This document shows, one piece after another, positions 1-4,944 of a stretch of DNA of 5,289 nucleotides (its first letter is position 1; each line of letters opens with the position of its first letter). Under the pieces are notes generated by a model, which saw only the letters and a program-made list of their open reading frames with translations, was not told the origin of the DNA and did not search any database. The DNA is from Methanobacteriota archaeon (lineage in GTDB: Archaea > Halobacteriota > Bog-38 > Methanoflorentales > Methanoflorentaceae). Location: positions 1 through 5,289 of the forward strand of contig JAJRBK010000059.1 in the NCBI GenBank assembly GCA_028679495.1, written 5' to 3'. A program made the translations under genes and the position numbers.

Positions 1-1
1 A

Positions 2-82
2 AATCCTGGCAACGGATTTGAAGCGATATTCACTATTGCTGGGTTAACAGCTGCAGCGTATTTGATTAGCAGAAAACGGTAA
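2..82 (+). CDS. C-terminal end of a PGF-CTERM-like surface protein (5' end outside window)
   Basis: Reading frame 2 is open from the left edge to a TAA at 80-82 and gives 26 residues beginning NPGNGFEAIF and ending YLISRKR. This has the three-part layout of the archaeal PGF-CTERM sorting signal: a Pro-Gly/Gly-Phe-Glu motif, a hydrophobic transmembrane stretch of about 16 residues (AIFTIAGLTAAAYLI), and a short basic tail (SRKR). In characterised archaea such tails are processed by archaeosortase A and the protein is anchored to a membrane lipid, so this is inferred to be the end of an exported cell-surface protein. The motif reads PG-NG-FE rather than a contiguous PGF, so it is a variant. The functional domain lies outside the window and its role cannot be told. 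There is no sign that it belongs to the operon downstream. Confidence 0.75.
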   Translation, partial: NPGNGFEAIFTIAGLTAAAYLISRKR

Positions 83-153
83 ACCACTTGCACTAGCGAG
101 TTAATCAGCAGTGCCCTGCTACTATGCAGCACGTTGCGCCATCGCTTATAAAC

Positions 154-747
154 ATGAAACAGCGACAGCTTGAAATGATCCTCGAGCAGCTGAAAGCGTT
201 TTCAGCTCCTTCTGCCGCCCTCGAGCAATACAGTACGCCCGCTCCGATCGCGGCACAGCTGCTCCACTTTGCATACCTGCGAGGAGATATTTGGCATAAA
301 CAGGTCGTCGATTTAGGCTGCGGAACGGGGATCCTTGCTATAGGAGCAGCGCTTTTAGAAGCGACGGCGACCGGTGTCGATGCAGATGAACGAGCGCTTC
401 AGATGGCGCAGATGAATGCAGACGCTGCAGGGATAAACGTCACGTGGGTTAAGAGTCCGATTCAGGATTTCCAAGGAGCATACGACACCGTTGTGATGAA
501 CCCGCCTTTTGGAGCTCAAAAGCGACACAGCGACAGGCCGTTCCTTCTGAAGGCTACAGAAGTCGGCAAGGTCATCTACCTGCTACATAACGCAATTGTA
601 AATGATTTTGTACGGCGTTTTTTGGAGCCAAATCGCGTAACAGATGCGATGAGAATTAAGTTACCTCTTGCACATAGTTTTAAGTTTCATAAGCAAGAAG
701 TACGATATATAGATGCAATTTTGTATCGCATAGAAACATTCACCTAA
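154..747 (+). CDS. METTL5-type rRNA N6-adenine methyltransferase (COG2263 family)
   Basis: This is a SAM-dependent Rossmann-fold RNA methyltransferase of the METTL5 family. Human METTL5 makes m6A in 18S rRNA as a complex with TRMT112; an archaeal 16S rRNA target near the decoding site is inferred. Numbered from the ATG at 154 (197 aa): LEQYSTP at 23-29, the SAM-binding motif DLGCGTG at 53-59, the acidic VDAD at 75-78, the catalytic NPPFG at 116-120, and a C-terminal SFKFHK at 175-180 that resembles SYKFHK in human METTL5. The frame also has an ATG at 124, which would add MQHVAPSLIN. I prefer 154 because MKQRQLEMILEQL lines up with the usual METTL5 start (MKKVRLKELESRL in human). Neither ATG has a Shine-Dalgarno sequence. 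csl4 follows after 40 bp on the same strand, so the two are probably cotranscribed. Family assignment is secure; the exact target base is not. Confidence 0.93.
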   Translation: MKQRQLEMILEQLKAFSAPSAALEQYSTPAPIAAQLLHFAYLRGDIWHKQVVDLGCGTGILAIGAALLEATATGVDADERALQMAQMNADAAGINVTWVKSPIQDFQGAYDTVVMNPPFGAQKRHSDRPFLLKATEVGKVIYLLHNAIVNDFVRRFLEPNRVTDAMRIKLPLAHSFKFHKQEVRYIDAILYRIETFT

Positions 748-787
748 TTTCTAGTGTTTTGTGAGAACAGGCAGGTAAGGATACGAA

Positions 788-1345
788 ATGACCGAAATAG
801 TGGTGCCAGGTGACCTTATCGGAACAGCCGAGGAATACTTGGCTGGCGAAGGAACTTATGAAGAGAGAGGCAAGATATTCGCTGCGATCACAGGAAAAGT
901 GGAAAAAAATACGAAGGATCGCACAGTGCGTATCGAGCCAGTAATGAAAACACCTCCCGTACTCAAGACAGGCGATATCGTAGTAGGACGCATCATCGAT
1001 TTGAAGAATGCCGTTGTGCTTGTGGATATCGCGCGCATAAAAGGACAGGAAAATCGCGAGATCGCGAACGCTGATCAAGGCGCCATTCATATCTCAAACG
1101 TCAAGGATTCGTATGTCGCCAAGCTTGATACGGAGTTCGACCAGCAAGATATCATCAAAGCTAAAGTAATCGACGAAAAGAGCTTGCGATTGAGTACGGT
1201 TGAAAAAGACTTAGGCGTTATAAAGGCGTTATGCTCGCGCTGCCGGACGCCGCTTTTGAGAAAACAAAACAAACTTGAATGCCCGCGTTGCGAGCGGACT
1301 GAAACGAGAAAGTTATCAGAAGATTATGGAAAGGGCGTTATCTAA
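788..1345 (+). CDS. csl4: Archaeal exosome cap subunit Csl4
   Basis: This is an RNA-binding subunit of the cytoplasmic archaeal exosome. Csl4 (or Rrp4) forms the trimeric cap on the Rrp41-Rrp42 ring and guides RNA into the phosphorolytic/polyadenylating chamber. Its 185 aa match the family in length and layout. An N-terminal beta domain begins VVPGDLIGTAEEYLAGEGTY (residues 5-24), which is diagnostic. An S1 RNA-binding domain spans about 62-140 (TGDIVVGRIIDL through LRLSTVEKDLG), with GAIHISNV at 98-105. A C-terminal zinc ribbon has the ligand cysteines C149, C152, C165 and C168. The ATG is preceded by a modest AGGT at 773-776. It lies between the METTL5-like gene and rpoL, 40 bp from each, in a likely RNA-processing/transcription operon. 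All expected zinc ligands are present and nothing is truncated. Confidence 0.96.
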   Translation: MTEIVVPGDLIGTAEEYLAGEGTYEERGKIFAAITGKVEKNTKDRTVRIEPVMKTPPVLKTGDIVVGRIIDLKNAVVLVDIARIKGQENREIANADQGAIHISNVKDSYVAKLDTEFDQQDIIKAKVIDEKSLRLSTVEKDLGVIKALCSRCRTPLLRKQNKLECPRCERTETRKLSEDYGKGVI

Positions 1346-1371
1346 ACACAGCGCTCTTTTGTCTATCTTTT
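1329..1371 (+). terminator. Candidate hairpin/T-rich attenuator or terminator at the csl4 3' end
   Basis: GAAAGGGCG (1329-1337) can pair with CGCTCTTTT (1352-1360) as nine pairs, two of them G-U, around a 14-nt loop that contains the csl4 stop codon. A T-rich run, TCTATCTTTT (1362-1371), follows. Archaeal termination relies mainly on T-runs, so this could terminate or attenuate transcription between csl4 and rpoL. It was paired by eye, the folding energy was not computed, and it could be chance. Confidence 0.3.
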
Positions 1372-1385
1372 AGGGGCGTGTAGCC

Positions 1386-1670
1386 ATGAACATCAAGATA
1401 ATCCGAGTTACTGAAGACGAGGCCGAGATAGAGTTTCTTGACGAGGGTCACACGTTCTTGAACGTCTTGAAGCATTCGCTCCTCCAAGACCCGCAGGTCG
1501 AGATAGCCACGTATGATGTGAAGCACCCTATGATCAGCAATCCAATATTCTACATTAAAACCGAATCAAAGGATCCTCTGAAAGCATTGAGGGATGCATC
1601 GTTACGGCTAAAAGAGGAGTTTGACACGCTTCTAGGGCTTATTAAGCTCAAATCTGAAAGTATCGCTTGA
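1386..1670 (+). CDS. rpoL: DNA-directed RNA polymerase subunit Rpo11/RpoL
   Basis: This is a small core subunit of archaeal RNA polymerase, the homologue of eukaryotic Rpb11. It pairs with Rpo3 to form the platform equivalent to the bacterial alpha dimer, which nucleates enzyme assembly. Its 94 aa are normal for the family. Diagnostic segments are EIEFLDEGHTFLNVLK at about 14-29, YDVKHPMISNPIFYIKT at about 43-59, and the C-terminal helix LRLKEEFDTLLGLIK. The start is ATG; GGGG at 1373-1376 may act as a weak ribosome binding site. The gene sits 40 bp after csl4, a pairing seen repeatedly in euryarchaea. Its TGA stop (1668-1670) is embedded in TGAGGT, which looks like the ribosome binding site of the next gene, so the two are probably translationally coupled. 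Confidence 0.97.
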   Translation: MNIKIIRVTEDEAEIEFLDEGHTFLNVLKHSLLQDPQVEIATYDVKHPMISNPIFYIKTESKDPLKALRDASLRLKEEFDTLLGLIKLKSESIA

Positions 1671-1673
1671 GGT
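1669..1673 (+). promoter_or_regulatory. Shine-Dalgarno-like GAGGT overlapping the rpoL stop, for the GNAT gene
   Basis: GAGGT, extending to GAGGTAAT, matches the archaeal anti-Shine-Dalgarno sequence with one mismatch over the extended motif. It shares two bases with the rpoL TGA. It lies 27 bp before the first canonical start codon of the GNAT frame (GTG at 1701), too far for normal use. It is 3 bp before an ATC and 6 bp before an ACG in the same frame, which bears on where translation of that gene really starts. Confidence 0.45.
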
Positions 1674-1700
1674 AATATCACGGCACTTCCAAGACACGTT

Positions 1701-2237
1701 GTGCTCCATGATGGAACCACTGTCGAGCTCAAAATCGCGGAGAAAGGGGACTACGAACGAGGCGGCTACGAATACCTTTACACGTGGCTAAGCGATGTGG
1801 ATCACTTCCTCGCAAAGCGATACGCCCCTAACGATGTGGAGGAGCACAAGAAGCGGTGGCTTGACAGCGTTGACAATGACAAGATCACAGTGCTCGGTCT
1901 GCACGACGGGAAGATAGTGGCCTCTGCATCGCTCAATTTAAGCGACCATCACTCAAGGTCTGCACATACTGCATCCTTCGGCGTTGCCGTTCATCCTGCT
2001 TTCCAAAAAAAAGGGTTAGGAACAATTCTCGTTACGACGCTTGAAGGCATCGCTCGAGACAAGGGAATCAAGAAGATTGAGGTCAATTACTACGAAGGAA
2101 ATCCAGCGGCATCGTTGTACCATGCTTTGGGCTACCAGCAGGAGGGAAGGCGCACGAAGAAAGGCAGACTTGATGATGGTACTTACGTGGATGAGATACT
2201 GCTGTATAAGTTCATTGATGGACGTTTAGAACACTAG
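1701..2237 (+). CDS. GNAT-family N-acetyltransferase
   Basis: This is a predicted acetyl-CoA-dependent N-acetyltransferase of unknown substrate. From the GTG at 1701 it has 178 aa with one GNAT domain. Motif A is FGVAVHPAFQKKGLGTILV, with the CoA-pyrophosphate loop Q102-K-K-G-L-G107. Motif B is NPAASLYHALGY at 134-145, the usual N-x-A-x-x-LY-x-x-x-GY form. A conserved-looking end contains YVDEILLYKFI. The frame stays open upstream to the rpoL stop at 1668-1670, and the extra residues include TALPRHVVLHDGT, which resembles the N-terminus of many GNAT relatives. True translation may therefore begin at about 1677-1680 on a noncanonical codon, next to a good Shine-Dalgarno sequence; GTG 1701 is the first canonical choice. 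It is the last gene of the rightward cluster. The substrate could be a protein N-terminus, a small molecule or an amine; the sequence does not say. Confidence 0.9.
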   Translation: MLHDGTTVELKIAEKGDYERGGYEYLYTWLSDVDHFLAKRYAPNDVEEHKKRWLDSVDNDKITVLGLHDGKIVASASLNLSDHHSRSAHTASFGVAVHPAFQKKGLGTILVTTLEGIARDKGIKKIEVNYYEGNPAASLYHALGYQQEGRRTKKGRLDDGTYVDEILLYKFIDGRLEH

Positions 2238-2253
2238 CTACGAGATCTCTTGA

Positions 2254-2880
2254 TCACTCTTGGAGCTGGCCGATAATTACGTACAGCGTTTCGAAAAAAC
2301 ATTTTTGCTCGGCCACCGTTTTTACTAACTCGAACTCGCAGCGCATGTTCTCAACAACTGTACGGTAACCGGTAAGAGAAGAGATTAGAACGAGCGCCCG
2401 CCCGTGCGGTGTAAGGTGGCTGCAGACACGTGAAATGAACGTTAATATTACTTCATATCCCATCGCTCCTCCATCGACCGCCTTTGCATACCAGTCGTTC
2501 GCAGTATCGCTGCCTGCTGGCAGGTATGGAGGATTGAAGATGATAAGATCGAACTTATCGTTAAGATCACCGAACAGATCAGCCTCTACTGCATCAACGC
2601 CGTTCAAACGTGCGTTCACGACAGCATGCGGGTTTATGTCAGTTGCGATCACACACCGTGCACGTTTCGCGAGGACCTTTGCTATTAATCCGCATCCTGT
2701 ACCAACTTCGAGCACCGTATCCGTAGGTCGGACTTCTTTACATGCAGCTTCTAGCAGAAGGTAGCTGTCATCGGCCGGCTCATATACGTCCGGGAGCACG
2801 TCTATTACGTCATCTTTAAGATAAATGGTCTTGGCATCATCGGTCAAAGCTAAAGGCACGGACTTATCGATTCGTTTCAT
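2254..2880 (-). CDS. HemK/Mtq2-type glutamine N5-methyltransferase (probable release-factor methylase)
   Basis: This is a SAM-dependent class I methyltransferase of the archaeal/eukaryotic HemK2-Mtq2 group. These methylate the glutamine of the GGQ motif in release factor 1; the eukaryotic enzyme needs Trm112 as partner. The 208 aa show the hallmark VYEPADDSYLLLEAA at 32-46, the SAM motif EVGTGCG at 58-64, acidic D81 in TDIN, the catalytic NPPY at 116-119, and the family-typical DGG at 136-138. Near the end comes CFFETLYVI. The ATG start gives about 32 residues before YEPADDS, somewhat longer than many homologues. An in-frame TTG at residue 12 is the only nearby alternative, and no clear ribosome binding site is seen. 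It lies 24 bp after ksgA and is the last gene of the leftward cluster, ending 16 bp from the convergent GNAT gene. Release factor as substrate is inferred from the family; the human homologue has also been reported on other targets. Confidence 0.92.
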   Translation of the reverse strand: MKRIDKSVPLALTDDAKTIYLKDDVIDVLPDVYEPADDSYLLLEAACKEVRPTDTVLEVGTGCGLIAKVLAKRARCVIATDINPHAVVNARLNGVDAVEADLFGDLNDKFDLIIFNPPYLPAGSDTANDWYAKAVDGGAMGYEVILTFISRVCSHLTPHGRALVLISSLTGYRTVVENMRCEFELVKTVAEQKCFFETLYVIIGQLQE

Positions 2881-2904
2881 CGTATTGTGCGGGGATGTGA
2901 AGCG

Positions 2905-3687
2905 TCATGTTGTGTGGCGGCGCGTAAAGACATAGTTGGCGAGGCATCCTAGCTCTGGCGGAGCAAGCTCATACGGCCTACGTGCCAACCAGTGTTGCGG
3001 AAGCTCATCTATGGTCTCGTTCAATTTGTCCGCACCCAGCAACTTTGCAGTGGTAATGAGTGCATTTCGGAGCGTCTTTCGCCGTTGCGTAAAAAGTGCT
3101 CGGACAAACTGATGAAAGAACGCCTCGTCGTATACTTCAAACTGAGGCGGTGTGGGCAGTATCCTCACAATTGCGGAATTGACCTGCGGCTGTGGAAGGA
3201 AAGCGGTCCGAGGCACATCTTCTAGGAGCTCACATTGCGATTTGTAGCTCAGACAGACGGTGAGTCGGCTATACTCCCTTGTTCCTGGCTCCGCAACCAT
3301 ACGCTCAGCGAACTCCTTCTGGTACATCAAAACGCCACAGGTGAAAGGGCGTGCAAGCAGCTTGAACGTGACCTCAGATGATATTTCGTATGGCAAATTT
3401 GAGACTGTCTTGTCAAAAGAGGGGAAAGGAACTGTCAACGCATCTCCCTCTATGATCTCAATGTGCTCGATCTCAGAAAGCTGTTCCACAAGTCGTTTAT
3501 CCTTCTCGATCACGATGAGTTTCTCGCACGCCTTTGCCAGCGCTCTCGTTAGGTTACCCGTGCCTCCTCCAATCTCCAATATCGTGTCGTGCGCACGTAC
3601 GTGAGCATAACGAACAATTCGGTGAACAATCTGCTCGTCTATGAGAAAATGCTGTCCCCACTTCGGCGCTTTATAACTCCTCTTCAC
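2905..3687 (-). CDS. ksgA: 16S rRNA dimethyladenosine transferase KsgA/RsmA (Dim1)
   Basis: This enzyme transfers four methyl groups from SAM to two adjacent adenines in helix 45 at the 3' end of 16S rRNA, a near-universal late step of small-subunit assembly. The 260 aa fit the archaeal family. GQHFL is at 11-15, motif I EIGGGTGN at 38-45, acidic IEKD at 60-63, GDAL at 81-84, catalytic motif IV NLPY at 97-100, and the C-terminal helical rRNA-binding domain includes FTQRRKTLRNAL at about 199-210. The start is GTG (3685-3687), which puts KxGQHFL at the usual distance from the N-terminus. There is no Shine-Dalgarno sequence. A TATA-like box lies about 24 bp upstream, which suggests a leaderless message in addition to read-through from the DUF655 gene. 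The HemK/Mtq2-type gene follows after 24 bp. Confidence 0.98.
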   Translation of the reverse strand: MKRSYKAPKWGQHFLIDEQIVHRIVRYAHVRAHDTILEIGGGTGNLTRALAKACEKLIVIEKDKRLVEQLSEIEHIEIIEGDALTVPFPSFDKTVSNLPYEISSEVTFKLLARPFTCGVLMYQKEFAERMVAEPGTREYSRLTVCLSYKSQCELLEDVPRTAFLPQPQVNSAIVRILPTPPQFEVYDEAFFHQFVRALFTQRRKTLRNALITTAKLLGADKLNETIDELPQHWLARRPYELAPPELGCLANYVFTRRHTT

Positions 3688-3705
3688 TCTGGAGAATATT
3701 AAGCC

Positions 3706-3716
3706 TATATATTAAA
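3706..3716 (-). promoter_or_regulatory. Candidate archaeal TATA box driving a leaderless ksgA mRNA
   Basis: On the minus strand the DUF655-ksgA gap contains TTTAATATATA. Its centre is about 24 bp before the ksgA GTG, so initiation at the usual archaeal spacing (about 22-27 bp) would fall at or next to the start codon. No ribosome binding site is present, consistent with a leaderless transcript. There is no obvious purine-rich BRE upstream. The surrounding 39-bp gap is AT-rich, so chance is possible. Confidence 0.5.
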
Positions 3717-3726
3717 GAATTAGTCG

Positions 3727-4296
3727 CTATTTTGCAAAGAGCTTGTACTTCACGTGCTCATCTTTAAGTTCATCCTCGATCCTCTTTGCAACTACTTTTT
3801 CAGGATGATAGAGTCCTTTTACCCTGTGAGCGATATCTTCAAAGCTTTCAAAGGGCTTCTTCTTACGTTCAGCTAGTACTTCCCACATTAGTTTTTTCCC
3901 CACGCCTGGAAGCAGTGCCAGGGTGTGGAGGCGCGTGGTAATAGGCTGCGCGTCGTTAAAGAACTGAACGAAACGCGGTTCTTGTTCTTTGACAATGATC
4001 TCAAGAGCATACGGTAGTTCAACTTTTGCACCGTGTGTGAGCTCTTTGTGACTCACTCTCCTTTTGACATGGTCGATCTCATCTCGTTCTCCTTCCCCGA
4101 TATAGAGTCGCTCATATGTTTGTGGGATGAAATTTGCACGAGGTATTAGTTCGAGCAATGTGAAATTCTCCTCCCCGACAGAGTGTACGATGGGTTTCTT
4201 TTTGTAAACAGGGTGTGGATCATCAGGATGACCATGAGGCAAGTAATCTAATACTCGCACGTATTGCTCCTTCTCGCCCTTCATGTTCATTACCAT
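3727..4296 (-). CDS. DUF655 family archaeal nucleic-acid-binding protein (function unknown)
   Basis: This belongs to an archaea-specific conserved family (DUF655, COG1491) with no established biochemical role. The 189 aa have two parts. An N-terminal beta-rich region contains VRVLDYLPHGHPDD at 13-26, a recognisable family signature, followed by FTLLELIPR (45-53) and RLYIGEGERDEI (63-74). A helix-hairpin-helix follows, centred on LLPGVGKKLMWEVL (128-141), after RFVQFFNDAQPITTRLH. A basic C-terminus ends KYKLFAK. HhH motifs usually contact nucleic-acid backbones, so RNA or DNA binding is the likely activity. M1, M3 and M5 are possible starts; M1 lies 6 bp after rpoF, and M5 fits the conserved region closely too. 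Its place between rpoF and ksgA is conserved in euryarchaea and hints at ribosome biogenesis or transcription, but that is association only. No catalytic motif is visible. Confidence 0.94.
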   Translation of the reverse strand: MVMNMKGEKEQYVRVLDYLPHGHPDDPHPVYKKKPIVHSVGEENFTLLELIPRANFIPQTYERLYIGEGERDEIDHVKRRVSHKELTHGAKVELPYALEIIVKEQEPRFVQFFNDAQPITTRLHTLALLPGVGKKLMWEVLAERKKKPFESFEDIAHRVKGLYHPEKVVAKRIEDELKDEHVKYKLFAK

Positions 4297-4302
4297 CTTG
4301 CT

Positions 4303-4647
4303 TTAATAGAAGCGTGCTATTATGTCAAGAATTTCCTCAATCTCCGTTTCGGTAAGTGAAAAACGCTCTTTTGCATATATCGAGCGAACTTCATCTTTTG
4401 AAAGCGGTATTATATCAGCAATTCTGATTGCAATTTCTTCTTTCATTTTTTCCAGCTTTCGGAGCTCGTTGACAAGTTCTCTCGATTGAGGTGCTGTAAG
4501 TTTCGCAAACGTATTAACATGGTCGAGCGCGCGCCTGAACTCGTAGCCCGTTTCTTCTTCCGACAGGAGATTTGCCAACCCGCTGAAGATCTCCTTTACC
4601 TCAGGAATGGTGAGATTCACCTCTTCTAGTACGGATTTTACGATCAT
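4303..4647 (-). CDS. rpoF: DNA-directed RNA polymerase subunit Rpo4/RpoF
   Basis: This is the homologue of eukaryotic Rpb4. With Rpo7 (RpoE) it forms the stalk of archaeal RNA polymerase, which binds emerging RNA and aids open-complex formation, processivity and termination. The 114 aa are typical and almost wholly helical: MIVKSVLEEVNLTIPEVKEI at the N-terminus, TGYEFRRALDHVNTFAKL at 33-50 (the family-typical Y-E-x-R-x-A-x-x-H-x-x-x-F-x-K pattern), then the HRDC-like region through IADIIPLSKDEVRSIYAKER (76-95) and EIEEILDII. The ATG start lies 6 bp after rpl21e, with GTAGGACAT giving at best a weak ribosome binding site. A weak TATA-like ATATTAAA at 4666-4673 in the end of rpl21e sits about 23 bp upstream, but an internal promoter there is only a possibility. 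Confidence 0.96.
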   Translation of the reverse strand: MIVKSVLEEVNLTIPEVKEIFSGLANLLSEEETGYEFRRALDHVNTFAKLTAPQSRELVNELRKLEKMKEEIAIRIADIIPLSKDEVRSIYAKERFSLTETEIEEILDIIARFY

Positions 4648-4653
4648 TATGTC

Positions 4654-4944
4654 CTACTTCTGTGCTTTAATATGTTGAGGCCGAGCGATTATGGTCTTCA
4701 GCGCGTTACCGTCCGTTACTTCAACCAGATATGCGTTACCTCGCTGTTCTATCACGGTTCCCGTTCGCCCATGAAACTTAGGGTTTGGCATGCCCTTATG
4801 TACGCTCGGGTCAAGATCGATATGTACCTTCTGACCCAGCTCAAAACGCCGTGTCGCGTGACTTACAGGAGCAGTACCTCGTGCTCGAATGCTCTTTTTA
4901 AGCTTGTAACGTGTTTTTCTTCTCTCACCGTGGGACTTGGGCAT
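4654..4944 (-). CDS. rpl21e: 50S ribosomal protein L21e
   Basis: This is a large-subunit ribosomal protein found in archaea and eukaryotes (eL21) but not in bacteria. The 96 aa are the normal archaeal length. The basic N-terminus SHGERRKTRYKLKK (4-17) with RARGTAP is diagnostic. A KOW/SH3-like RNA-binding beta barrel follows, with the conserved stretch MPNPKFHGRTGTV at 52-64, and the end is RPQHIKAQK. The start is ATG with a strong GGAGG 6 bp upstream, the best ribosome binding site in the window. The ATG shares one base with the pus10 stop (TAATG), so translation is probably coupled to pus10. rpoF follows after 6 bp. Confidence 0.98.
   Translation of the reverse strand: MPKSHGERRKTRYKLKKSIRARGTAPVSHATRRFELGQKVHIDLDPSVHKGMPNPKFHGRTGTVIEQRGNAYLVEVTDGNALKTIIARPQHIKAQK

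Noticed and set aside
107..120. Small inverted repeat AGCAG-TGCC-CTGCT before the METTL5-like gene
   Set aside because: The five-pair stem is too short, no T-run follows, and such repeats are expected by chance; not strong enough for a terminator or operator call.
740..1090. 116-codon open frame on the minus strand opposite csl4
   Set aside because: It lies antisense to a secure csl4 gene, its protein resembles no family I recognise, and it has no ribosome binding site or promoter.
2512..2525. CTGCC-TGCT-GGCAG hairpin-like repeat
   Set aside because: It lies inside the Mtq2-like coding sequence, just after NPPY, and is explained by codons for Leu-Pro-Ala-Gly; short stem.
2435..2764. 109-codon open frame on the plus strand opposite the Mtq2-like gene
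   Set aside because: The minus strand carries intact methyltransferase motifs; the plus-strand product has no recognisable domain.
3260..3604. 114-codon open frame on the plus strand opposite ksgA
   Set aside because: It is antisense to clear KsgA motifs, including NLPY and GGGTG, and is serine-rich as expected of a shadow frame.
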